A stretch of DNA of 64,000 nt from Bugulina stolonifera (lineage: Eukaryota > Bryozoa > Gymnolaemata > Cheilostomatida > Bugulidae). This document shows, piece by piece, positions 25,815 through 38,182 of the stretch. The notes under the pieces were generated by a model, which had not been told where the DNA came from, ran no database searches, and saw only the letters and a program-made list of their open reading frames with translations. The translations under genes and the position numbers were made by a program. How positions within the stretch are numbered: position 1 is the first letter of the stretch; every line of letters starts with the position of its first letter. The stretch is taken from positions 10,588,099 through 10,652,098 of the forward strand of contig OW285193.1 of assembly GCA_935421135.1 (NCBI GenBank), given 5' to 3'.

Positions 25815-25960
25815 GTCAGAGTCGATTTATTGGTTAATGCGCACATGCTTTGCGCACGCCCTATAGACGTCACATCTGTAACCTTGTTGAACTTTTATCC
25901 TAACCTAGTAGTAACGAGCTGCACCAATGAATTTTCCTGTTTACTTAACCAATCATGCTA
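25815..25960 (+). promoter_or_regulatory. Candidate FOXO promoter region
   Basis: Just upstream of the FOXO first exon this stretch has ATTGG and CCAAT boxes (about 25830 and 25944) and two close TGCGCA elements (25839 and 25853), the second followed by CGCCC, resembling NRF1-type or GC-rich housekeeping promoter sites. No TATA box is visible. The assignment rests on position and these short matches only. Confidence 0.3.
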
Positions 25961-26207
25961 TATGATGTGTTTTAGTGTACAGGTGAGACAAACAACATAC
26001 TCATTTACCATCTGACAATTCATGGAAGCGCTTCAACTTTGCACAATGTATGATATTTTTTGTAGATCGTTTCCAAGTCAAGTGAGTGCGAGTGTCACCC
26101 ACCTCAAAGGAACTAGTACTAGTACTGGCGTACCAAGATTAACTATTCCTGCGAGTTCAGGTTATAGAATAAATCACTGCACCAGCACCGTCAACAACAA
26201 CAACGTG

Positions 26208-29200
26208 ATGGAATCACTAACAAATCAAGATCAAATGATTATAGATCCAAGTTTGGACTTGGAACCACAGACAAGAAACAGGTGTAATACATGGCCATTA
26301 AGGCCAATTGTTGATCCTCCGTCCATTCATGACACTGACAGTAATCATGCAGAAGGTACCATCAAAGAAGAGGAACCCGATGATTTCCCACATGCAGAAC
26401 ACGAAGGTGGATCACCGCAGGCACATAACATTATCAATTCTTGTGCTCAGGATCCATTGAACGTTTCTAATCAACTTGGAGCAAATAACATTGCTGAATT
26501 AGGCTCTCAAGGAGATCTTAGTAATGCAAAGAAACAGTCAGCTCGTAAAAATGCTTGGGGTAAGCTCAAAATTAACATAGCATCTGTTGCAAAAGCTGTT
26601 AACTACTCATGTAGCCGAAGTTTCATTTAGGATATCACCATGAAAATTAATTTGTCAAGTTTACTGTGGGAGTAGCTTGTCATGGTAGTTGGTCTAGCTT
26701 GCAGGCAAAACGTCTCTTGAAGGGTGTGTTAGCTTTCAACAGACCGATTTTGGAAATGGGTGCACATGGAAATCAGGAATTAAGTAATTTATGTCGTTGG
26801 TGTTTCATCAATAAATTGCTGATTTCTGTTGGATTGGTTTTTGGAAATTTGAGGTCAAATTTAGATATTTAATCTAATGACTTGTGCATTTTTTATTGAG
26901 ATTTTATTAAGCTTTACCAGATGTGAATCTTTTACAAATTAGCACTCCTCGGCAAAACTATTCCGCAGCTGCAACCTTGAATCATTGGCACTGTTGAAGA
27001 ACAATGATCTATCATCAACTTATTGCTGTTGATAAGCTGACTAACTTTCGCGTGAACTTACAAATGGGATTTTCCGTTAATTACTAGCTTATTTACGCAC
27101 TCCCCTGTTCAGTTTTTTTATACGCTGTACATAAGCTTAATTGGTCTACCCTATCAAAATCTGACATAGGTAATTCCCTACCATATTTTATTGATTTTAC
27201 CGTGTAGCATGTAGCATATTGCCCGTATTCAGTCTCATTCTGAGATTGCCATGCTTCCGTAAAAATATTTGTGATGTCACATTGTTGAAGCTGCTGGTTG
27301 AATGTAGTTGAAAGTTAATCACCTCACTTCACATTTCAATACCAGTAGAGATAGGCCTATAGCTTCGTATATCAAACAATGGGCAGGGAAGGTGAAAATA
27401 TTGGATAGTGTTGTGCAAGAGTGTTGTGAGTAGGAGATGTGGTGCTATCAGAGCTTTCGTGGCTAGAAATTCTTGTCTCTTAGACAAATTGGGTCAGAAT
27501 GGCTGTCATTGAGAATTTCAATGTTTGAGTTCTTTATTTTCTAAAGTTAATTTTTTCAATATCTGCAGGTAGAAGTACTGCTTGTTTGTATTATTTTATC
27601 TGGTTGGGTTGTTTGTGAGAATTTGCTCCATTCACCCTCTATTATCACTCGGTCAGTATTAAACCACCAAAACCGAAAGGAAGTACTTTACTCAACTAAC
27701 TCTGCAGTCAGTTGTGGTTTCATTGATTGGTCAAGATATTCAATCTGATTTAAAAATAGATTTGAAGGACTTTTTACTACATAGATGTAGATGTACGTTT
27801 GTTTTACTATCACTATACTCAGGCTAGTAGTGTTGGGTGTATAAATTGTCATTCAGGTGTAGAGCCAAACCTTCCACAAATATTTCCTTTCATTTCTGAC
27901 TATAACATTAGGTGAATAATCATACCATTGGCTGAAGGTTGCTGTGCCTGGAGATGTGTGCAAATCACTAGGCACTGTGAAGTGCCATGTTACTATGGAG
28001 TAGGCCTCTGTATCTTGCCAAGTTAATTTTATGAGAGCGTGGAGCAGTTCTAGTCTCTCTACCAGAGTTTCCATTAGCACACCACTCATAGTTGGCACAT
28101 ATCATTGTTTGGGCATCTTTCCAGTCTCTGTGTAAGTTGACAAAAATTGGAGCAAAAGTAATTTTTTTTTAATTTCTATTCAATGGGCGTGATGAGTCCA
28201 ACAATTCCATTACCTTCTACAATATTTGAATTGCCAAGAAGTCGGCAGAAGTAGCTCTCGTCTTACTTATTGATCTGATATTCTTAGCTAATTACTTTTG
28301 GCCTTCACTGCAGAGATTTGAATAAATAATACTAAAGTAAGGTTGTTTGGGTTTGTATCAACATATAGAAGTTCAAATTGATGATGGTGAAAGCAAAAAG
28401 ATGCTTTTGTTTTGAAACATATGATCTAACATCTTTGCTGACTTAGTTCTGCATGATCCGAATTGTGGGTTGACATCAGACTCAGGCGGGTGTTATTCTA
28501 TGTTCAGGATGTTTTGATATTAGAATAATAATTTGTGACACTTCATGTTATTCTTGAACTGGCCGAGGAAAGATGTTTGCTGTCTTTTTATTATATATTT
28601 GCCAAATTAAATGTTGATGTTTCATTGTGGGAAAATAGACAGGCGTTGAAATGTGAACAAAGCTAGGGCTTCTTGATGTTTGAGTTATATAAATATATCT
28701 TCACATGATTTACATCTGCATGTACATCAAGGCCATAATCACTGTCCACTAAATTATAGAGTTACCAAGCTCCTAGTAGGTTCCCTGCTGCTTTGCATTC
28801 CTAGCTATGTAATTATTTTACTGCCTGTACTACTTTTCACCCTGGTAGACGTTACGCAGATTATGAGCATGTAATGGTTGATTGACTAGCAGGCTATTCC
28901 AGTAGTTAGTTCTACTCACTGATAACTAGCAACAGCAGTCAGCTGTTCAAGGCTTATGCTAGGTCAACAAAGCATTGCATGTGCCCATTCAAATCCATAA
29001 CGTATGCTAAAATCTCTGGCAGCACAGCTATTCATTACACAATAGAATTAAGTTATGGAAACTTGTACTATCAAAAGGAAAAAGAGATCCTATGGTATCA
29101 GCTAGTATTACGTTTTGTACTTTGGCATTAATCCAAGTAGCTAATTACGTGATGCTGCTAATAATAGGTAACCCAGAAACCAGCAAATTGAATGAAGCTG

Positions 29201-32200
29201 GCTAATAAGATATTGAATGCATTGTATAGCAGTGCACACAATCTGAATAGAATAATCCTATAATGCTAGCATCAAGTGTATTGACTAAATATCGTAGTTG
29301 ATGTAACCTTCAAACTCCCCTGTGAGCAGGCAGCATATAATAATTAACAAATGTAGCCACATGTAGATACCTGCTGTTGCTGTCACTGTCCACCTTGCTT
29401 CTGCTGTCTATATATAAACTGCAGCTCTTGGTCATCAGATCTCTTTCTCCACCAATTCATACCTAGGTATATGATGTTGTCGTGGTTTATGTTAATTCCT
29501 AGACCAGAAGCATGATATTTGCTATACTCATCACCCTGTACCTTTAATACTTAGGGAATTCTCCGCTTGCACTTTGCAGGAAATGAGTTTTGCTTTTATA
29601 GACTAATTCGATTCAACCAGTTGTCTATCATTTGGATTTGTTTTCTCTCTGACTAAATGTTGAAGTCACACTCTGTCAACTTAGTAATTTATTGATTGGA
29701 GCAGGCAGTGTGAAATGAAGGCCTACATTAGGTTTCAGAGTCATTCTATAGATTTTTATCTTCTACCTTTCTCCAATAATTACAGAATTGAAAGATGTCA
29801 TATGAAAAGCATTGATTTATGAGTTAAATTGATGCATACTTTATTGGGAATTAATAATTCTGCCATTCCACCATGGTATATGATGGACAGCACTGGAAAA
29901 ATATTCCTCATGTATTTCAGCTTATCATGTAACATAAAATACAGGGTGGAGGCAATCCCTTACTAGTTGTCAACCAGCAGTGACGCTGCCTAACTCTCTC
30001 TCTCTCGCTCTGTTTTACAATTTTTATTCAAATGTGACATTTTTGGTCAGTTTTAGTAGACTAAACATAGTAAAAGGTGTGGGCATTAATTGATGGACAT
30101 GTGCTTGCAAGGTATATGTTTGTGTTTTAGGCAACCTGTCATATGCTGACCTTATTACACAAGCCATCCAATCATCACCGGAGAAACGGCTCACGCTCGC
30201 ACAGATCTATGATTGGATGGTACAGAATGTTGGCTACTTCCGGGATAAAGGAGATAGCAACAGTTCAGCTGGTTGGAAGGTATTTATTCTGATCCCAAGA
30301 CTAAAACTTCTTCCATATATTATTAGTATCCAGTCAAGTTAGCATGTGAATGTGGCCAGTAGGCTACAAGTCATATTTTTGTATTTTTTGTGACAAAATG
30401 TTGAATGAAGACATGCAGAAAACTGGTTGTGTAACATTTCATTGATATGATGTAGTAATAGGTGGGTTGACAGCTATGCTTCCATGTTGATAATTTGGTG
30501 TGTTTGACTATAGTTTGTGAACATTTGCCAACTATTTCTAAAGCTCTGTTACTGATTGTAGAACTCAATACGTCACAACCTATCCCTACACAGCCGATTC
30601 ATGAGAATACAGAATGAGGGAGCTGGCAAATCATCATGGTGGGTCATCAACCCAGACGCTAAACCAGGTAAAGCTCCACGCAGACCTCGAGGTAATTCCA
30701 TGGACAGCAGCAAATCAATGAGTATGAAGGCGACGAGGGACAGGGCCATGAAGAGGGTGCGGGAGAAGAAAGCTATGCTCTGCAAGGATGGTACAATTAG
30801 TCCAGGTGAGTAGTGACCGCTGACTGACCAGCAGAACCTGATGTCTCACAGAAGTTCAGAACTAAACAGGCTAGTGACCCAGACTTGATGGAGGTGTTGT
30901 CATTATGCCATTTTGTCGGAGGGTGCTCTTTGTACATGCATGTACATGTACACTGTATGTGTTCAACAGTTCAGTATTGATATTTGAATCTGTTGAAATC
31001 TAATAATTTTATGCAGGTATCTGACTGAATTGAGGATGTATTTGAAGTGTGTCTGAAAATGTATCAGATTTTTGTGATGATATGGGCAAAGGGTGATCAA
31101 GGGAAGATGTGAATTCCACTGCCTCTAATGTACTCAAATGTGGTTATGTGGTTAGGATTGGCATTCCACTACATAAACTGGCTATTTATTTGATTCATCT
31201 ACTGAAATAGTTGAGCTAGTAACTGGGAATGATCAAGGGACAATACATTGACAACTTACATGTACATGTAGAAACCTTATACACCTACATGTACCTACAC
31301 TCAACTGTACCTACACCTACATGTACATACACCTACATGTACCTACACTCAACTGTACCTACACCTACATGTATCTACAACCTACTGTACCTACACTCAA
31401 CTGTACCTACACTCTACTGTACCTACACCTACATGTACCTACACCTACATGTACCTACACTCAACTGTACCTACACTCTACTGTATCTACACTCTACTGT
31501 ATCTACACTCTACTGTACCTACACTCTACTGTACCTACACCTACATGTACATACACCTACATGTATCTACAACCTACATGTACCTACACTCTACTGTACC
31601 TACACCTACATGTACATACACCTACATGTATCTACAACCTACATGTACCTACACTCTACTGTACCTACCTCCCCTACTTATATCTAAATGTACTTATGTA
31701 TACTTGTAGTATCTCCAGCAAACGAGTTCACACTATCTCCTGGAGATGGTGGTTACAGAGACAGAGCCAGTAGCTTTGCTAGCAACGCTAGCGGTAGAAG
31801 ATCTCCTGTACACGACTTTGACCAGGATGTCAAGGTCAGTCAGTCAGTCAGTCAGTCAGTCAGTCAGTAACATACTATTATGTATCATGGTTTGACCAGT
31901 GTACTTAGATGTGGGAGAACATGGAGTACATATCTCTCTGCCGCCTCTGTGGATGAACCCAACAGGATAGAATACTGTATTATAGTAATGTATGCAGGTG
32001 GCTGGTCTGTTGTCAGTAGCACTTTACTGTGCATTGGGGCACACTGCTGCCAGTACCACTTGGTACCAGTTGCTGTTAACCACCCAGTAACTGTAGCTGA
32101 GCAGCTGCATCCGTAGATTACGTAACCTCTGTTCTGCTATATTTAGTTGAACACAAAGCCCTGTGTTGGCAGCTGATTGGGCTACAAAGCTCCATTTACT

Positions 32201-35200
32201 CTCCCAAAGTGTAAATGGGTGCCTTGCATGCAAATATTAGCAGAATATACAATATGGCCATCTGCAATAGGCTTGGGTTAGCCATTGATAGATATAATAG
32301 TTGCATTGTATAGTATTACATAACATTGTATAGACTCAGGGTATTAGCTGGCATACCCACTCATGGATCAATTCAGTATCTCACTGAGTATGATCACTCA
32401 GTATGATCACGTGGAGTGATCGCCTCTCTAGTCAGGCACTTACTACCACTTGTATAACACAAGGGATGATGTCACAATATCATGACTTCATTATATTAAT
32501 TACATTCAGGTGTCCATTGCAGTGTTCATATCAGTTGACCAGTTGTTCTACATTTTAACACTTCTCATGGCTGATCATACATCATTCTCTCCTCCAGTAT
32601 TTATCTTTTAGTATCTTCAGCTGCGCATTCATCAGCATATTAGTTTAAATACAAGACTATTATTTAATTCCATACCCATAGAATAGCTGAATATAATCAC
32701 ACACTTTGAGTTTGGCTAGCCACTCAAATCCACTCAACTCTTTGTGTTGGAGATTTGGGCTGGTGATTTTTCCACTTGGTTTCTCAGATGTCGTGGGATA
32801 ATTTGCATTGACACTATACCAGTCAAAACCAGCCTGCCATGTCATGTCTGATTAGCAATCCTCTGGTGTTATGGAATACTGTGGCGTTGATAGCTTGGTT
32901 GCTGTGGTAGTTTTGGATTGGTTTATATATATTCTTGACCATTTTTATTCATCTGAAAGTCTCTGGTTTAGCCGATGTCCACTGATGTCCAGTTCCTGTC
33001 CCATAAAGATGTTTTCGGTTTTTGGTAAATAATGTACTTCTTGACTCTTGTAGATGTATTACTCCCATTGCTTGGTTATTAACACCTCGTCGTCTAGACT
33101 ACATGAATTAGTCAACTTTTGCTGTTGTCGTCACCTCTGCTGATATTTAATATAATGTGATGTAGCAACTAGATTTCACACTAAATATATGCAATTCGCT
33201 TACATGGTGTAATGTCGCTGTGATTTTCCTTACAGTTATCGCAGTGGGACTCTGACAACCGACTAGACTATGAATACCCCATGGACACAAGTGGGAAACT
33301 GGCAGATGAACTTGACCTCTTGGGTCTCAAGTTTCCTGAGATGTCAGGTGGTAGTCTGCTGAATGAGTTGGAGGAAATTAATGAACCTTACAACGAGCCC
33401 GGATCATCCAACATGCCTCCTCATAGCATGTTCGCTGGTAAACCTTGTAAGTAACACATAATAAAACACAGTGTAATGCCTTGAAACCATCTCCCCTCTA
33501 TGATACCTTACTGGCACTAAAACCTCATTCTCCTGCTCCCCTATCTCTAATCTAACAGTAAGAAATGGGTTCTGTAAATTGATCTAGATTCAACTTCATT
33601 TAGTACCCCAGTCTTGCTATTAGATTCAAGTAAGAAGGAACAATAGCACATTCTAGGTGTTGAGGTTTGAGCTGTAGCTCCTGTGTTCTAGGCTCAGGTG
33701 CTAATGCAGTAGCAGTTTACATATCTAGTGAATAACAAAGTGCTAGTGGGTATTTTTATTACTTGTGAGCCTGAGCAAGATTAATTGCTTTTATTAGGAG
33801 AAGAAAACAACATTTTCTTTGGTATCTACCCAGTAGACTACACTGTGGACTAAAGGAAGGTTATGTCTATAAGTAGGTCTGGGTTTATCTAGTGTTCCAG
33901 TATCATCATCATTTTGGTTTGGAACTAGACTAATGTCTAATAGTACTTCTGACCTGTTTAGATACCTGTTGACCACTGCCATGGTATAATTGCTATTGTA
34001 TTGCCTGTACTATCTTTTATAGTCCTTACTCTGTTTTTGTACATCTGCAACTGTTCTCTTGCTTTACAGACAGCACATATCTACAGAGTAATGATACAGG
34101 CAGTAACTACAACAGTCAGCCTCCCCCACCCTACCCAGACCAACAACAGCAGTATAACAACCAGACAAACTCACAAAATGTAAGTAATCCCGAACCCTCA
34201 TATCATATACTTATGCCACAGCTATGCCTTCAGAATTGACTTTTATGAGGAATGTTGACCAAGTTGCAAATTGGATATGAATTGCTAACAAATGTACTAG
34301 CAGCTCTTGTAGCAGTAACTCATACGTTCTAGTCACAATAATTGATACTGTTCACTTGTTTTATACATCCATGTAGTTATCTGAGTGATTACTGGATTTG
34401 GCCATTCCTTTTCTATACGATCAGCGATAGATTCCTTCCAAAGAGATAGATAATGTCATATATATAATTATCTGTTAGTCGATTGGTCTCGCCATTTTGT
34501 ATTAATGACTAATATTTGTTGACCTGTAGTATAACCTGGCCGCGACCTTAGTTGTGTCATCTCCATCATAGAGAAGGATCTCTATGATTCACTTGTCTCT
34601 TATCAGTTAAGTGTCCTCGTAGACCCCACCCGTTGCTCATGTTACCCTCCACAGGCCATTAGTTGTGCACGTACTGAAGTTCATGTGACAGTGCGGTCCT
34701 GTCTTATCACCTGTGGTGTTCACTGTGGTGTTCAACTGGCCAAACTGACTGTGAATCGAACAAGTAGGCTACACTTGATCCTAGTTGAATGTTTTGCTCT
34801 GAGGAGTCCAGAGTCGAATGACATGAAGCAATCAACCGTATTGCCATCTACTAAATCAGGATCTGTCCGTTGCCAGAAAGAGGTTCCAAAATTTTGAACA
34901 ATAATCCTGGCACCATTATATTCGGTATTCGCTGGGAACTGAGGTGCTGGGGGTAAAAAATTGCCACTCTGGTTACTGGGCAATGGACATGCAAAGTATT
35001 TACGTATAGGTCTGCAGACTGTACACTGTGCTAGCCGTCTATGTCGGTCAACTACCTGCAAAATGCTGGCTGTTTGATCATATGGGTTTGTTAGGCACCT
35101 TACAGTGCTTTGACTCGATGTTTCGTAAAATACCCCGTACTTTTCATAGTACATAGTACTGTAATGGGACTGGAAACAGTAAGATCTGTAGTGTAGAGGC

Positions 35201-38182
35201 GTCAGAAGCGTCGCCGACTGGTCAGACCAGATGTGCTCAAGATGTGAAGAGATAACTGGCACTATACTACTGCTTGGCAGGCATCCATAATACCTCTGTT
35301 GTGTTGCCTGTTCAGTTGATAGATATCACGGGATAGACTTTTATGGATGAAAGTAGGAGTAGCAGTAGGAATGGGTAACTGCAGCAGTAGGAAGGGGTAA
35401 CTGCAGCAGTTGGGAGGGGTAACTGTAGCAGTTGGAAGGAGGGCTCACTTCACTTATTTTATTCTTAATTTTTACTACAGGCACGATTTAAAGATCCCAT
35501 GATGACGAGTTATTCAAACATTAGTAACGGAAATAACAACACACTTAGCCCTAGTCTTGTTCCCAGAGTTCCACAGTATGCCACCGGATACAGTAATGGT
35601 ATTATAGCTACACAGAGTGCCTCTACCGCAGCACAACGACTAACACAAGCCCAGAATTCTCAGGCACAGCAGCCAAAGGTGAGTATATATATGTATGCAT
35701 GTACTGTGGTTGATGTACATGTAGTTATTGCTAGGTGATACCGGCTAAACTATCTCATCTGGTGTATGTTTGTACTGAAACGTACTGTCGCTGAGATTGG
35801 TCATAGCCTGAGCTTTAACAGAAGCAATAATACCTGGTTTCTTAGTCTAAATAATTTCATATTTTTACTTGCCACTTATCGATTGTGGCTTTTTAAGCCT
35901 TTTAAACTCAGCCAACTGATTATTTGAGACTTGGAAAGTTGCCCAGATGTGGAGGACATTGCCGTTAGGAATTCAGGTAGAGATTGGCACACTGGTTTGA
36001 TCTGGGAGGTGGGCCAGGATTGTTATTTACTGCCCCTGTGTTTTCCCCTGTTATCAAGTTTAGCCATAAACAAGTCCATGAAACGGTTCATTTCGACATT
36101 AAGAAATTGTAATTAAACTAATTATGCTCAAACCACAAAGTCATGGGTGCATGGCCTCACCGAGACTGATCTAATGATTGACTGTAGAGTTGTTGGCACA
36201 TGCCTGTCACTTACATGAGGTTGAGGGATTGATTTCTATTACATACTTATATGATTGAGTTATATCAACATGGGAGAATGCAAACAAAATATATAATGGG
36301 TTGTTAGAGCTCAACTTGGTTGATAAAAGTTATTAGCATTTGTTAGTTAGCCTATTTATAGAGGATATTACTATCTATCTTTGTTATGTAATTATGCAAT
36401 GACTTAGAATCAATCCCTCTAGGAGAGCAAATACTGATTCAATCATCAACTGGTTAAACACAGTTAGATACTGACTGATTGTGTGTAGATAGAGTCCAAG
36501 CTGTCAGATTATCCTTCACACATGAACAGCTTATTGTCGTCATCTGTTAGACACTATCCTAGCAGCAAATAGATTAATTTACAATGACCTTAATTTACAT
36601 GAACATAAGCTTTGGGACTCAGTTACCTTATAGGTAATCAATTAATGGTCACTCAGTAATTTATTGGTTCTTTTGTGGTCAAAGGAAATAGTTTGAGCTT
36701 CAACTATTGTGCAATGTTCTTGAAATTGTTGAATTCAATCAATTGAAGTGTCAATCAGGTGACAGGTTTATTAACCTGGTCACTAATGTCTGAAGATTTG
36801 CACCTTAAAAGTGTGTATTTGTTCAGGTGGCCAGAATTATACTGGTTTGCTTACCTTACCATGTATATGTGTTTCAGGTGTTGCCAAGTTCCATACGAGC
36901 TGCTTTAGGAAACAACGTACCCATGTCACGATCAAATCAGATCTCGCCTTCGTTGAAGAAAAGTGCACCAATACTAACCTCTCAACTTCTAGACTATTCA
37001 CCAGCACCTCAGCAGCAACAGCCAAATCCATTCTCCCCCAATCAACCTCAGGTACTAATTTACATCATTCTAAATCGATTGGTGCAGTAGTGCTGACTAA
37101 CACATGGGCTGTCGTGCTCCTACTGTTATCCTTTCTTTGTATGTTGTTGGCAACTCAAGCTCATAGGATATGTTCTCAATTATATTGCCTCAGAGTAGGC
37201 TGGCCTGGTCACCCTGCTCGATGGTCAGCCTGTACCACTGACCTCTACCATTCATCACACATATAACACAGAACTACCAAATTTGAGATCATTGAATATG
37301 CGATGTGATGCACATCATGTTTTATAACCACCAACAGCAACGACATATGTTTACCTTGTAGGTCATAAACCAGTCTCATCAGCAGCAGTTGACGTACAGT
37401 CAGTACACTGGTGGGCAGAGACAGGATCAGGACGTGCCTAACTACATGTATAATAGTAACGCACAAATGTCCACTCCTCTCAACTATTTACCTAATGACC
37501 TTGACCTCGAGATGCCCGAACTGCTGTCATGTGATGTGGATGAGGTGAGATATGTTCACATGACTAGGTTATATCTGTTACCCCAACTCTCTGTAATATG
37601 CAGGGACTCCTCTCCTGGTAACTGTAGTGCTATTTTTATGGTAATTGGTGTTGTGTACTGAAAAACTGATTTCATTAGCTTCCAGTCAAGAGAAGGTCTT
37701 CCTACTTCATCTATTACAATGTGATGCTGTGTTTATGTACCTTTGACTTTGCAACCATAGTTATTGAAATGTCAGGTATGCTGCCTTATGCCCACCCATG
37801 CAGAATGTAGTTAGAGTGTTTGCTTCTTTTCAGTTTAGGTAGTTAGTATATTTTACAAAAATTCCAATTATAGTGTATATTTAAATTAAACTTTTGTTAT
37901 TGGCTGAATTTTTATTGATGCCATCGCTGGGTTGACGCTTAGCCCATAGAGCCAGGCTGTTTAGCCCATAGCATGAGACTAGCCTGTTAGATACACATGC
38001 TCTCTGGCATCCACGCCTTTAGTGAGATACTGGTGTAACTTGACTGAGCTTCTCTCTCTCTATATGTTTAGATAATCCAGCAAGAGCTACAGATGGACGG
38101 TGGGCAGCTTGACTTCTCAGGATTTGATGGGTACTCACAACAACAGCAGCAGCAGCAGCAACAGTCTGGCAGCCGATCATAA
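26208..38182 (+). CDS. FOXO: FOXO-type forkhead transcription factor
   Basis: Insulin/AKT-controlled activator that shuttles between nucleus and cytoplasm. Ten exons join in exact phase: 26208-26559, 30131-30279, 30562-30805, 31710-31834, 33236-33446, 34070-34179, 35481-35678, 36878-37051, 37362-37544 and 38072-38182, giving 618 residues. The forkhead domain (about 113-212) has [25 protein letters not shown] and the FOXO-specific GDSNSSAGW insertion. All three AKT sites are present: RNRCNT (T28), RPRGNS (S213) and RDRASS (S270), the last followed by spaced serines as in CK1-primed sites. A leucine-rich segment ([12 protein letters not shown], about 315) may be an export signal. There is a PPPPYP motif (WW-domain ligand), and the C-terminal activation motif ([11 protein letters not shown]) and a polyQ run close the protein. 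The ATG at 26208 has better context and fits the family; the frame is also open from an ATG at 26022, adding 62 residues. Confidence 0.97.
26560..30130 (+). other. FOXO intron 1 (3.6 kb)
   Basis: Donor G|GTAAGC at 26560 and acceptor TTTTAG at 30130 split the forkhead domain inside the WGNLSY glycine codon. I find no nested gene. Short open frames within it have no domains. Confidence 0.85.
31260..31680. repeat. Minisatellite in FOXO intron 3
   Basis: Tandem mixture of two short units, CTACACTCTACTGTAC and CTACACCTACATGTAC, about 25 copies. It creates long Tyr/Thr/Leu-rich open frames in all three plus-strand frames, which are artefacts. It ends about 30 bp before the exon 4 acceptor at 31709. 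Confidence 0.9.
31835..31868 (+). repeat. GTCA microsatellite that forms the exon 4 donor
   Basis: Exon 4 ends AAG at 31834 and the donor GTCAGT begins a run of about eight GTCA tetranucleotides. Every unit repeats the same GTCAGT donor sequence, offering a series of alternative donors in 4-nt steps. Confidence 0.85.
35345..35450. repeat. Short tandem repeat before FOXO exon 7
   Basis: Four imperfect units of about 24 bp, GGTAACTGCAGCAGT plus a G/A-rich spacer, end about 30 bp before the exon 7 acceptor at 35480. Confidence 0.7.

Noticed and set aside
26666..26872. 68-codon frame just after FOXO exon 1
   Set aside because: Lies within intron 1, has no domain, and the forkhead frame demands splicing at 26559.
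31229..31773. Three overlapping 86-152 codon frames in FOXO intron 3
   Set aside because: Produced by the CTACA/TGTAC minisatellite; they run in all three plus-strand frames.
34732..35262. 176-codon minus-strand frame in FOXO intron 6
   Set aside because: The longest non-repeat orphan frame here, but it has no recognisable domain, no splice partners and lies antisense in an intron. It could be a small gene or TE remnant; I could not support either.
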